Below, piece after piece: positions 46,901 to 52,149 of a stretch of DNA of 64,000 nt. The position numbers and the translations under genes were made by a program. The notes beneath the pieces are model-generated. The model was not told the DNA's origin. It worked only from the letters and a program-made list of their open reading frames with translations, and made no database searches. This DNA is from Rugalucina vietnamica (lineage: Eukaryota > Mollusca > Bivalvia > Lucinida > Lucinidae): NCBI GenBank assembly GCA_964017185.1, contig OZ024877.1, positions 9,208,201-9,272,200 on the forward strand, in the 5' to 3' direction. Within the stretch, counting starts at the first letter, position 1. Every line of letters starts with the position of its first letter.

Positions 46901-49768
46901 ATGACCAGACCTTTGACCCCAATATACTTATAGGTCACTGTGACCTAATTTCACGGTTCAGTGATTTTGCCTTATATCTCAGTTCTCAAATGGTTTATGA
47001 ACAAACTTCTTTCAAAGTATGTTTGCGTATGACAAGACCGTTGACCCTGAATTAGTCCTAGGTCACTGTGACCTAATTTCACGGTCCAGTGATTTTGCCT
47101 TATATCTTGACACTCATTTAGTATATTTTCATACTTTTTTCAGATTATGAGTGAGTATGACCAGACCTTTGACCCCAATATACTTATAGGTCACTGTGAC
47201 CTAATTTCACGGTTCAGTGATTTTGCCTTTTATCTCGGAACTTAAGTAGTTTATGAACAAACTTCTTTCACACTATGTTTGCGTATGACAAGACCTTTGA
47301 CCCTAAAGTAGTCCTAGGTCAATATGACCTAATTTCACGGTTCAGTGATTTTCCTTTATATCTCGGCACTCAATTGGTATATTCATGAACATGCTTCTTT
47401 CACGATATGTATGAGTTTGACAAGACCTTTGACCGTAAAGTATTCCTGGGTCACTGTGACCTAATTTCATGGTTCATTGATTTTGCCTTATATCTCGACA
47501 CTCAGTTGGTATTTTTTCATACTTCTTTCTGATTATGAATGAGTATGACCAGACCTTGAACCCAAACATACTTATAGGTCACTATGACCTAATTTCATGG
47601 TTCAGTGATTTTGATTTATATCTCAACACTGAATGGGTATATGATCAAATTTCTTTCACATTATGAGTAAGTATCACTAGACCTTTGAGGCTTTGACCCT
47701 GAAATACTTATAGGTCAGTGTGACCTTATTTCACAGTTCAGTGATTTTGCCTTGTGTCTTGGCACTCAGTTTGTATATGAACACACTTCTTTCACAATAT
47801 GAGTGAGACCTTTAAATCTTAGGTAGTTATAGTTAACTTTCATGGTTCAGTGATTTTGCCTTATTGCATCAAGGCAAAAAGATGTATGAGCATAATGCTT
47901 TGGGTTACTGGTCGGGTTTGGCCTTATGTTTGACAAAGGTCAGAAGCAGTCGAGCACGCTGTCCTGCGACAGCTCTTATTTATTTCTGTAGGCACATTAA
48001 GTCAACAAGAGCAACAACTCACATTTATAAGAATTGGGCAGACTCTTTTTGGTATCCAACAAAATTACCCAAGACTAAGAAGATAAAACTATATAATATG
48101 ATCATTCTAGATGGAACTTGATTTGTCAGTCATACTGAAGTTGAGGTTAGGGTTATGGGGCTGCATAAAAATAAAACTCATGACTGTGTAGGCTGATGAG
48201 ATATATTTTGGTCTGCAAGTAAACGTAACAGCACAGACTTGTCAAGCAAACGATTTTTTGACTTAATTTAATCACCAAGCTAAATTTCAATTTGGTACCA
48301 AATATTTTATAGATTCATTTGACTTTTTCAGGAAACCAGACAAATTTCATGTCATCATTGCAGATGAAAAGAAAAAGTGATGCTGGCCATGGTAGGTGCA
48401 AAAATATTGTTTTGAATGCTGTTCAGGAAATAATGTGCTGATTGCAAACATTGTGTATCCTATAGACATAATTTCATGTCATTTCTTCTTCAATTTGAAA
48501 ACAAGTTATACACAGGAAGTGTTACAGCTCTGCATACTGACCAATCTACATTTTGTGTAAATCAATTTAAATTACTGCTGGTCTTTGACAATATTCTAGT
48601 GTCATCCAGCTGACTATACAAACCATTCAGCATATTTCAGAATGGATACAGGAAGATAAACAATCTTCTCTTAGCTTCAGGAATCTTAGAAGCTGTGTTA
48701 TAGACCCTCAAGATTGCAATAGTGACATAACCATAACATGATATGCAAGAAGCCATAACTAGTATGTTCTCTTATTTCAGGTACCAAGGCTGCAGCAGCT
48801 AAGCAACCCAAGCTCAATATCTTGCCTGAGGTGAGTACTTCCTGTTCCATTTCTTTATCAGTTTTCGAGGAAAATCTGTCATTTAGCAGAAAATGCACTT
48901 TCACACTAGTTGTCAAATTAACTAGTGTCTGTCATCCTTATTGTGCAAGGCACAAACCTCAGACTGTCCTAGTGAGGACCATTCAGTATTTTCATTGGCC
49001 TGAATATGGTGATCATGCGGTAAAGAAAAAGAGTAGATTTTTTTATAATGCTTCTAATTTCACATCTGACCGCGTTTGAACTTTGTAAAAATAAAATCTG
49101 ATACTTGAAATTATTGAAATAAAGCACACAAATTCGGTGACCATATACAGGACTAAAGATCTGTTTTAACTGTGATTCTTAGGTATGCTACTAGGTATGT
49201 TTCTAGCAGTGTGTATCATAAATATTTAATAAAGATTGTTATAGATAATTATTTTGTTTAACTCTAGAAAGAGGAAATACAGGTCGGCCAGCTAGTGATG
49301 GCACGTTGGTCAGCAAATGGTATCCATTATCCAGCTACAGTGTTGAAGAAGCTAAAAAGTAAGTATGAATAACCTTTATGAGCAGCAGATTCTCAAACAC
49401 ATTTTCTTGATTTAGACTGCTACTTCTTCAACATAACTGAGTTAAACCAGTATAACACAATACACATTTACAAGTAAATTAAACACAAGTTTATTTCTGC
49501 AGTTTACAGTGAATGCGTTAAACAAGGCACAAGGTATTAGAGCTCCTTAAATCACTTTTAAGATAAAATGAAGGGACATTGCTTCCATTTAATGGGACTT
49601 TTATCCAACACTGGGATGTACTGGCATGCCAAATATGTTATTGAAATACATACAAACATTCCGTATTTAGATTTCATTTCATTTTCATTTTCAGATTCAT
49701 TCAAGGTGAGGTTTACTCAAGATGATATCGTAGAGAATGTGAAAGAGAAGGACATAAGACATCTATAA
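19798..49768 (+). CDS. ParB-like / leucine zipper / Tudor-like nuclear protein, 14 exons (gene 2)
   Basis: Joining 14 exons gives an uninterrupted 1,668 bp frame (555 residues) with matching phases at all 13 junctions. Exons: 19798-19935, 23377-23515, 27474-27533, 28599-28652, 35775-35946, 41086-41401, 44072-44328, 44826-44892, 45190-45318, 45690-45750, 48332-48391, 48781-48830, 49268-49358, 49695-49768. Residues ~140-250 resemble the ParB/sulfiredoxin fold, with the signature LGGNHTRLA at 201-209 and an EALQIGYLHN helix after it. Leucines at 429, 436, 443, 450 and 457 form a zipper with Asn at 433, 440 and 447. Basic patches (PKKK ~383, MKRK ~476) suggest nuclear import. Residues ~505-555 look Tudor-like, with possible cage residues W515, Y522, F538. 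I infer a dimeric chromatin-associated protein; catalytic activity is unproven. All introns are GT-AG except one GC-AG. Confidence 0.85.
20470..20655. repeat. AACAAAGGCGCTGATCAG hairpin MITE
   Basis: Has the family order: 'TTCCGACCAGGTG', 'ACACAAACC..CCTGTACAGTCACAG', 'GCTTGAAATTTTGG', 'GGGATTGTACT', then the GCTGATCAGCTG core and 'ATGCGGCTC'. Other copies are at 25585-25810 (inverted), 36455-36690, 51165-51375 and 57050-57285. Confidence 0.8.
20760..21240. repeat. Dispersed non-coding repeat, copy 3 (short)
   Basis: Shares 'GATGTGATCTGACA', 'TACATATGTGTTTCTTATTT' and degenerate CAGCCAGCTG palindromes with the 3290-4610 copy. It contains a local duplication of about 38 bp (TTTCTTATTTCGTTGGGTATAC twice). 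Confidence 0.7.
21690..23245. repeat. Dispersed non-coding repeat, copy 2
   Basis: Long copy colinear with 3290-4610, in the same orientation, ending in a TGTCAATAGCGAACATTC palindrome arm just before gene 2 exon 2. A hairpin head (AGCTCACCTGTGAGCC, 21590-21630) lies close upstream. Confidence 0.75.
23377..23515 (+). CDS. Gene 2 exon 2
   Basis: Acceptor TTTTGTTGTAG, donor GTAAGA; phase 0 in, phase 1 out. Encodes residues 47-93, mixed charge with a Trp (MKDRDGQWTVLPLDQ). No named domain. Confidence 0.85.
23560..23665. repeat. GGCTATTTTGCCGG palindrome cluster
   Basis: GGCTATTTTGCCGG, its reverse complement and two further partial arms lie within 100 bp in intron 2, so the tract can form alternative hairpins. 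Confidence 0.75.
23666..27473. other. Gene 2 intron 2, remaining sequence
   Basis: No exon seen. 23820-23950 is GT/TG-rich. 24480-25130 is AT-rich with many repeats of 'AATACCCAC' and 'TTTTGAATACCCAC' (a loose minisatellite). 25370-26330 is a transposon-like unit, and 26600-26745 is a worn SINE fragment in which 'TTGACTGGGAGGTTAAACCTCAA' is recognisable. Confidence 0.5.
25370..26330. mobile_element. 'GTTTACACGA' element with nested hairpin MITE
   Basis: The ends share TGTTTACA-type inverted tips and subterminal GGACCGGACCTGGTTC-like motifs (25390-25575 and 26265-26320). Inside, at 25585-25810, an inverted AACAAAGGCGC MITE is inserted, with a near-perfect 65 bp hairpin at 25622-25686. No coding frame is convincing. 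Confidence 0.6.
27474..27533 (+). CDS. Gene 2 exon 3
   Basis: Sixty bases between TGTTTGGACAG and GTAAGTT, phase 1 in and out. Encodes residues 93-113, Lys/Glu rich (DKVEKSAQQTFEM). Confidence 0.8.
27590..27830 (+). repeat. Repeat fragment ending in an AGAGCTGTTGCAGGACAGCG hairpin head
   Basis: 'GTGGCAAAGCACAAGTCAGGCGAGC' and 'GCTGTCCTGCAACAGCTCTTA' match, on the opposite strand, the fragment at 60640-60735, and the tail matches 47935-47985. Non-coding. Confidence 0.7.
28599..28652 (+). CDS. Gene 2 exon 4
   Basis: Fifty-four bases with a strong acceptor (long T tract then TTCTGCAG) and donor GTAAGTC; phase 1 in and out. Encodes residues 113-131 (GSEEERKLSSSLFSNKIV). Confidence 0.8.
29345..29415. 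repeat. TGACAGCCGGCTGTCA palindrome, left half of a LINE target
   Basis: Two palindrome units end abruptly at GTCAATAGC, where the LINE's 3' (ATG)n end begins. The missing continuation GCGAATGTTCGCTATTGACAGCC is found beyond the LINE's other end (33043-33073). Confidence 0.85.
29416..33040 (-). mobile_element. RTE-like LINE, full coding region, antisense in gene 2 intron 4
   Basis: The 3' end at 29416 is a short (ATG)n run on the element's sense strand, a common ending for RTE-clade LINEs. The ORF covers 29437-32619. The 5' end lies near 33040, where flanking palindrome sequence resumes. The target repeat is split cleanly, with at most a few bases duplicated. It is oriented against the host gene, so its coding strand would not appear in the host pre-mRNA. 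Confidence 0.85.
29437..32619 (-). CDS. LINE polyprotein: endonuclease, reverse transcriptase, PHD-type finger
   Basis: The frame is open from 32781, but the first ATG is at 32619, giving 1,060 residues (numbers below count from 32781). Residues 102-345 are an APE-type endonuclease that nicks target DNA: N108, E135 in LQETRW, D243 and N245 in GDWNG, H337 in SQHR. Residues ~610-835 are the reverse transcriptase, with D701 in FVDLEKAFD and the catalytic YADD at 790-793. Residues 847-890 carry a C4HC3 array (C847, C850, C861, C864, H869, C872, C887, C890), the spacing of a PHD finger, which is an unusual addition. The C-terminus has RWYGHVERS, shared by RTE-type elements often annotated as 'craniofacial development protein 2-like'. 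No frameshift or stop interrupts it, so it is probably a recent insertion. Confidence 0.92.
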   Translation of the reverse strand: MTSQNKGKSSGGAGNHRVVGSVSGLAARGRGAAGSGPSGESSECPKSFRVGTLNVGTMRRKSNEVVETVSRRRVDLCCLQETRWKREGVKQIVGKDSRFKLFWSGNDKGTGGVGILLAEEWWENVFEVVRVSDRIILIRMTIGKTVFVFVCVYAPQANLSDIEKDRFYQELQSTVAKIPASEQLLVCGDWNGHLGSQSTGFEEVHGGQAIGKRNTEGERILEFAFANDLLVGNTWFKKKQEHLVTYQSGVAATQIDFILYGRSFRKQVSNVKVIIGEECASQHRLLIGDFKVSIPPQPKRKFVPRIKVWKLKDPEKRAELSEVFKAKTQERQLSQTCTVNERWTSLKDNLLQATKEVCGVSSHHPWRKQTWWWNKQVEEAVKEKRRCFKLWKAGGSRAAYNSAKRASNRAVYHAKNEAEKVALQKIDPRSADVYRLAKQMRRDNQDVMGEKPVKNDEGLLSLDEDAKKDAWKEHYERLLNVEFPWNPEDLSVESPVEGPSEPITLEMITKAINKMASGKAAGPSGIVAEMLKPLGEAGVAEVRDLIEDIISEGCIPIDWQESYIVNLYKGKGDALSRGNYRGLKLIEQTMKVLERVVEGLIRQRVETDEMQCGFMSGRGTTDAIFIVRQLQEKHLAANKLLYMAFVDLEKAFDRVPRDVIWWAMRKLGIDEWLVHLVQSMYKDVRSRVRVGSGYSEEFGVKVGVHQGSVLSPLLFIIVLEALSREFRTGCPWELLYADDLMISAESMEELLVKLKTWKAEMERKGLRVNMGKTKIMVSGPNLDLLKKSGKDPCGVCQTGVGRNAIFCGGCLSWIHKKCSGIKGPLRPDPDFRCARCLGKARPIDGRLVKEVQVDDETVEAVPEFCYLGDMLSAGGGCELAAITRCKSAWGKFRQLLPLLTNRNLPLLTRGRVYSTCVRSVMLHAAETWAMTVATLNRLRRNDRAMIRWICNVKANDEVSSDSLLSKLGLQDIDVVLRSSRMRWYGHVERSKGWIAQVRKLNIVAQKRSGKPRKSWDEVLLDDRKKLGMDTADPQNRSEWRGRLRRRLVKQVQPSVEDNGL
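33043..33073. repeat. TGACAGCC palindrome, right half of the LINE target
   Basis: AAGCGAATGTTCGCTATTG followed by ACAGCCAGCT completes the palindrome interrupted at 29415. Confidence 0.8.
33420..33657 (+). repeat. Segment duplicated at 37760-38010
   Basis: 'GGTTGCTATGGTTACC', 'ATTATGGGC', 'CATTCATTTGGTAGCCCAG' and 'CACTTTCTACT' occur in the same order and orientation at 37760-38010. Confidence 0.75.
33666..34725. mobile_element. Non-autonomous hAT-like transposon with 8 bp target duplication
   Basis: Terminal inverted repeats CAGGGTTCGAA (33666-33676) and TTCGAACCCTG (34715-34725) are flanked by a perfect direct repeat TCCAAAGG (33658-33665 and 34726-34733). An 8 bp duplication with CAGGG-type tips is the hAT signature. 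Subterminal ACCCGGG and AACCCGGG motifs form further short palindromes. No transposase frame is present, so it would depend on an enzyme made elsewhere. Confidence 0.9.
34825..35310 (+). repeat. AGCTCACC-family element, short copy
   Basis: Begins GGCTCACAAAGTGAGC, carries the family blocks 'CTCTGAAACCACATGGCCAATCAAA', 'GGTCACGTGAACAAGATG', 'ATGACCTTGACCTA' and 'GGGGAAAATTGT', and ends TCAGGTGAGAGTTTACAGGACCCTTGGACCTCTTG. Confidence 0.85.
35775..35946 (+). CDS. Gene 2 exon 5, ParB-like region N-terminal part
   Basis: Acceptor TTTATTTTCAG, donor GTATTTT; phase 1 in, phase 2 out. Encodes residues 131-188. The pattern 'RPVDPNHVQRLKAQY' followed by the hydrophobic strand 'SFVVLVGLL' resembles the opening helix and strand of ParB-type domains. 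It joins the GGNHTR exon. Confidence 0.85.
36455..36690 (+). repeat. AACAAAGGCGCTGATCAG hairpin MITE
   Basis: Full family copy. The core at 36589-36652 is a near-perfect hairpin (GCGAAAACAAAGGCGCTGAT arm, GCGGTTACCGC loop region, complementary arm). Confidence 0.85.
36770..37765 (+). repeat. AGCTCACC-family element, long copy lacking its head
   Basis: Two to three diverged internal units ('AATGGCCAATCAAAGCC', 'TTTTACGGCAAGGTCAACATAGG', 'CAGGTCACATGACCAAAATGGCCGCCATG') and the family end ATCTCAGGTAAGTGTTCTATCACAGGACCATTGGTCCTCTAG. The hairpin head is missing. Confidence 0.8.
37766..39482. other. Gene 2 intron 5, sequence without recognised exon
   Basis: 37760-38010 duplicates 33420-33657. 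The rest (38010-39480) has no convincing exon on either strand, and I see no clear element ends in it. CGTCA motifs are frequent near 38720-39060 but without fixed spacing. Confidence 0.4.
39483..40980 (+). repeat. AGCTCACC-family element, most complete copy
   Basis: Begins with the hairpin head AGCTCACCTGAGCCGTTAGG followed by CTCACAAGGTGAGCT, then a (GTCCGTCC)n tract. Three internal units of about 460 bp follow (near 39580, 40030, 40490), and it ends CAGGTGAGCGTTTACAGGACCATTGGTCCTCTGG. Each unit carries TGACCTTGACCT (39836, 40291, 40743), a direct repeat of the nuclear-receptor half-site. No ORF spans it. Confidence 0.9.
41086..41401 (+). CDS. Gene 2 exon 6, ParB-like core with GGNHTR motif
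   Basis: The longest exon (316 bp), phase 2 in and phase 0 out, encoding residues 188-293. LGGNHTRLAIQALL matches the GGNxR-type signature of ParB-like proteins, which sits next to the nucleotide-binding or catalytic site in that fold. It is followed by a strand (IVKVRLY) and a helix (TRWEALQIGYLHNKHA) at the places expected for the family. Base composition is closer to 50% GC than the introns on either side. Confidence 0.85.
41745..43235 (+). repeat. AGCTCACC-family element interrupted by a truncated LINE
   Basis: Family blocks at 41745-41984 ('CCAATCAAAGCCAAATCTTATATGAAGC') resume at 42966 ('GCATGTAACATTGGA', 'TATACCAGATCTCAGACAGTTTACAGGACCATTGGTTCTCTGG'). The interruption is the LINE tail at 41985-42965. 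Confidence 0.8.
41985..42965 (-). pseudogene. 5'-truncated LINE tail
   Basis: On the minus strand near 42910-42720 a frame reads RSEIEAGRWVRPIKIPRN, then QRKCSFCDMLEDIYHF, then IMQCPIY. This is the C-terminal Cys/His motif common at the end of many LINE polyproteins. Downstream frames are broken. The 3' end carries AATAAATTCTGTTTCTG. No reverse transcriptase remains, so this is a dead 5'-truncated insertion. Confidence 0.75.
43236..44071. other. Gene 2 intron 6, last part
   Basis: A short inverted pair, 'CAGACAATTTTTCTTTGAC' (43278) and 'GTCAAAGAAAAATTGTCTG' (43454-43472), frames about 195 bp and could be a small foldback element. Otherwise AT-rich and featureless. Confidence 0.55.
44072..44328 (+). 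CDS. Gene 2 exon 7
   Basis: Acceptor ATCTTATCTAG, donor GTAAGTA; phase 0 in, 2 out. Encodes residues 294-379, Lys-rich and probably helical (ALEVERQWDKGKIKG; EEEKEVAFRILLADGLKAFE). No named domain. It links the ParB-like region to the zipper. Confidence 0.85.
44826..44892 (+). CDS. Gene 2 exon 8, basic patch
   Basis: Sixty-seven bases, phase 2 in and 0 out. NPWKPKKKTT is a likely nuclear-localisation or nucleic-acid-binding patch, followed by an acidic turn (DDLSDITEND). Confidence 0.8.
45190..45318 (+). CDS. Gene 2 exon 9, acidic stretch and first half of leucine zipper
   Basis: Forty-three codons, phase 0 in and out. An acidic run (EDLDDEVVDD) precedes LRTENSRLREDNDRL, with Leu at 429, 436, 443. 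The donor is GCAAGT: the only frame that continues into exon 10 uses this GC-AG intron, because the nearby GT sites give a stop or a frame loss. Confidence 0.85.
45690..45750 (+). CDS. Gene 2 exon 10, second half of leucine zipper
   Basis: Acceptor TATTAAACAG, donor GTAGGT; phase 0 in, 1 out. DENATLKLELDELKKRL continues the heptads (L450, L457; N447), so the zipper is split exactly between codons by intron 9. Confidence 0.85.
45803..46575 (+). repeat. AGCTCGACT hairpin-head element with internal tandem units
   Basis: Head AGCTCGACTGCACGAAGTGC plus ATAGAGCTATTGCAGTCACC, then a (CCCGTT)n tract. About four diverged units of roughly 160 bp follow ('TTTTCTAGAAGTCCATATCTTGACAACC', 'GGGGGTGGGGCTAGAGGTTAAAATCTAGAAC'). 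A related element lies in reverse at 60740-61375, and a fragment at 9385-9460. Confidence 0.85.
46620..47800 (+). repeat. ~128 bp tandem array with perfect ERE-type palindromes
   Basis: About nine units, each reading roughly 'ATTATGAGTGAGTATGACCA', 'GACCTTTGACCC', 'ATAGGTCACTGTGACCTAAT', 'TTCACGGTTCAGTGATTTTG'. GGTCA-N3-TGACC is intact at 46803, 46932, 47060, 47188, 47316, 47448, 47576 and 47712 (15 bp sites), spaced 128-136 bp. The open frame across the first units is a repeat artefact. The array sits in gene 2 intron 10. Confidence 0.9.
48332..48391 (+). CDS. Gene 2 exon 11, basic patch MKRK
   Basis: Sixty bases, phase 1 in and out, acceptor GACTTTTTCAG, donor GTAGGT. Encodes residues 465-485, including SLQMKRKSDAGH, a candidate nuclear-localisation signal. 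Confidence 0.8.
48781..48830 (+). CDS. Gene 2 exon 12, Ala/Lys linker
   Basis: Fifty bases, phase 1 in, 0 out, between CTTATTTCAG and GTGAGT. Encodes TKAAAAKQPKLNILPE, a linker before the Tudor-like domain. Confidence 0.8.
49268..49358 (+). CDS. Gene 2 exon 13, Tudor-like domain first half
   Basis: Acceptor TTTAACTCTAG, donor GTAAGT; phase 0 in, 1 out. VGQLVMARWSANGIHYPATV matches the opening of Tudor/Agenet-type chromatin readers (G-x-x-V-x-A-x-W ... Y-P-A-x-V). W515 and Y522 are placed as methyl-lysine cage residues. Confidence 0.85.
49695..49768 (+). CDS. Gene 2 exon 14, Tudor-like domain end and stop
   Basis: Acceptor TCATTTTCAG; ends at TAA 49766-49768. SFKVRFTQDDIVENVKEKDIRHL completes the barrel with the usual V-x-F ... 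D pattern (F538, D541) and a final I-x-x-L. Confidence 0.85.
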
Positions 49769-50346
49769 TCTTGACACAAGTGCATGTTTTTCTAATGTGA
49801 CAGTTTTAAGAGTGATTAAAACTGGGTTATGATGCTGACAGGGTGATATTGAGGGTGATAAAAAAACATGTATGCCAGAAGATTGTGATTTTTTCCAGAA
49901 GAAAGTGTTTAATGAGACAATAATGTCACTATGAAAATAGGTCAAGTGGTTGCCATTGTGCTCCATCACGATCAAAACTGAAATATATTTATTTACAGTA
50001 TTAATTTGTCAGTTTTTATCAGTAAGAATATAGTGTGTATTCTATGTAATTAGAAAAATATTTTATAATTAAAACCAGCCATGCTTTCTTTGATGGCTCA
50101 ATGGAGCCAGGTGAAATTTAATGAAGTATCTCTGGTGTACTTCTGTCATTCATCAACTACTATTTACACTGACAACTGATACAAAACATGCTAAATGAAC
50201 TGTATTTTAATGCATATTGATGGCTGCAAGCATGAGACCTGGTATAATAATGGCATACCCTTCAAGCATGTACCTAATGTCATTGACATCATTTCTGCTT
50301 TTAATTGTTTTGCCTGATGCAGGCACCAGTAGCAAGGAGCATACAC

Positions 50347-50515
50347 CGGGAGCACAGTGGCATAGTGGTAGAGCGTCCGACTAAGAATCAATAGGTCCTG
50401 GGCTCCATCCCCACAGGCGTCACCATGTTGTGTCCTTGAGCAAGACTCCCTAAAGTACTGGTTAAATCCAGAAAGTGTTGGCTGTCAAACATTAAGCCTC
50501 AAACAAACAAACAAG
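50347..50515 (+). mobile_element. tRNA-derived SINE
   Basis: GGGAGCACAGTGGCATAGTG (box A region), 'AGGTCCTGGGCTCCATCCCC' (box B-like), TGTCCTTGAGCAAGAC, GTACTGGTTAA and a (CAAA)n tail; same family as 9893-10110. Confidence 0.85.
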
Positions 50516-50688
50516 GATCATATATATATATACATCACTTGAATCAGTTGCCGTGTTTGTTATATGTAATGTAATGTACAAAGAAGAATATTTCCACAAA
50601 TGTCGGTAATTGTCAGATCTCTCTATAGAAAAGGTCAGGAAAGCTGTACTGAATTTAACAATAATCAAAAAAAAAATCCATATGTATC

Positions 50689-50692
<4 letters not shown>

Positions 50693-50758
<66 letters not shown>
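50693..50758. repeat. (TA)n microsatellite
   Basis: Uninterrupted AT dinucleotides for about 66 bp; self-complementary and likely variable in length. Confidence 0.95.
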
Positions 50759-50762
<4 letters not shown>

Positions 50763-51164
50763 TGCTGGAAGCAGTTATAAAATTTACTCAAAAGTGAGTT
50801 TTTTCATGAATAATTGTATTAGATTTTATAAGAATGAGTTGTGAAAATGGCCTTTGTGGTTCATATTTAGGCAAAAGAGATATAAATTGCTCATTTTGCT
50901 CTTAAAATGTTATTATTAATGTATACTGGATAACAGCATTACCTAGTATAGGAAAAAAATGAATGCTTCAATTACTGGATAATGATAAATTTTGAATACA
51001 TTACACTTTCTTTGTGAGTGATACTGCCACACTGGCACAGAAGATTTTTGATGTATGGTAGATATTCCTGACCCTTTTTAAAGAGAGACCTTGATAGTGG
51101 TAGTGTTATATATATCAAAACAATATATATTTCTGAGTATGTAGACATTGTTAAGTTTGTTAGT

Positions 51165-51375
51165 ACATACCATATGAGCTGCAACGCAAGAAACCCGGTC
51201 TTACCAGTTCTGACACAAACCATTCTGTACAGCTGTAGAAAAGTGCTAGACGCATTGAATTTTGAATTTAAGTAGGACAGGAATTTTACTGTCACAGTAG
51301 CGACAACAAAGGCGCTGATCAGCTACAGCCAATCTGCTTCTTTGGTTATAATCAAAAAGTCGGTTTTCATATGAT
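51165..51375 (+). repeat. AACAAAGGCGCTGATCAG hairpin MITE, degraded
   Basis: 'CCCGGTCTTACCAGTTCTGACACAAACC', 'CTGTACAGC' and 'GCGACAACAAAGGCGCTGATCAG' in family order; the second hairpin arm is eroded. Confidence 0.75.
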
Positions 51376-51797
51376 GCGACTCATATGTATTGCACATTGT
51401 TCACTATGCATTTTTTAATAAGCTGATCAATAAAACCATTTTTTTTTATTTGTGAGTTTCCTTTTTCCTTTGGAGATTTTATATATTTTATAAACACTCA
51501 AAGTATATATCAAATGGACTAAAATTTATGCATGCACAAAGAGACAGAATGAAAAAAGTAGAATATTATCCCAACATTTCAATTATTTTAGAGACCTGTA
51601 AAATTAAGGAGTCATTACAAAGAAAACAGTTTGGATCAAATTGCTGTTTTGGCAAATTGCTGTTTTGGCAGTATCTTCATGGCTTTCATACCAAAAGCAA
51701 TGAGAATAAATTAATTTGCGGTATTACCTACCATGCAGAATATGGAGTACAAACGTGTAAATATCTCCTATCTCCCATGTTTTTTTTTTTTAATTTA

Positions 51798-52140
51798 GCT
51801 CACCTGAGCCAAAGGCTCATAGGTGAGCATATAGTATACCCATGCTCCTGCGTCTGTTGTCTGTCCGTCGTCTTCCACAATTTCAAGTATCATCTTCTCT
51901 GAAACCACTTGGCTGATCAAGTTGAAATTTTATGTGGAGCCTCCATGGGTAGGGGGACTTTGTTTGTTCAAGGGATCTTGGTCAAGATGGCTGCCATGCC
52001 CCTATATGGTAAAAACCCTTCAAAAATCCCCCTACGCCCTTGGGTAGTGGCTTTGAAATTGTGGTCACATGATCAAGATGGCTGTCATGCCCACAATGGT
52101 AAAAACCCTTCAAAATCTTAAAGAGCTGGTGGGCCGATTT
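51798..52140 (+). repeat. AGCTCACC-family element, 5' part
   Basis: Head AGCTCACCTGAGCCAAAGGC plus TCATAGGTGAGC, a short GTCCGTC tract, then two CAAGATGGCTGCCATGCCC-type units. It runs into the GGAAATTTCC array without the usual family end. Confidence 0.85.
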
Positions 52141-52149
52141 CCATGAAAC

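Noticed and set aside
46762..47055. Open frame of 97 codons with internal repeat
   Set aside because: It follows the 128 bp tandem unit and is broken in later units of the same array.
46620..47800. CRISPR-like or coding repeat array
   Set aside because: Units diverge together along their whole length; there is no constant repeat/variable spacer pattern.
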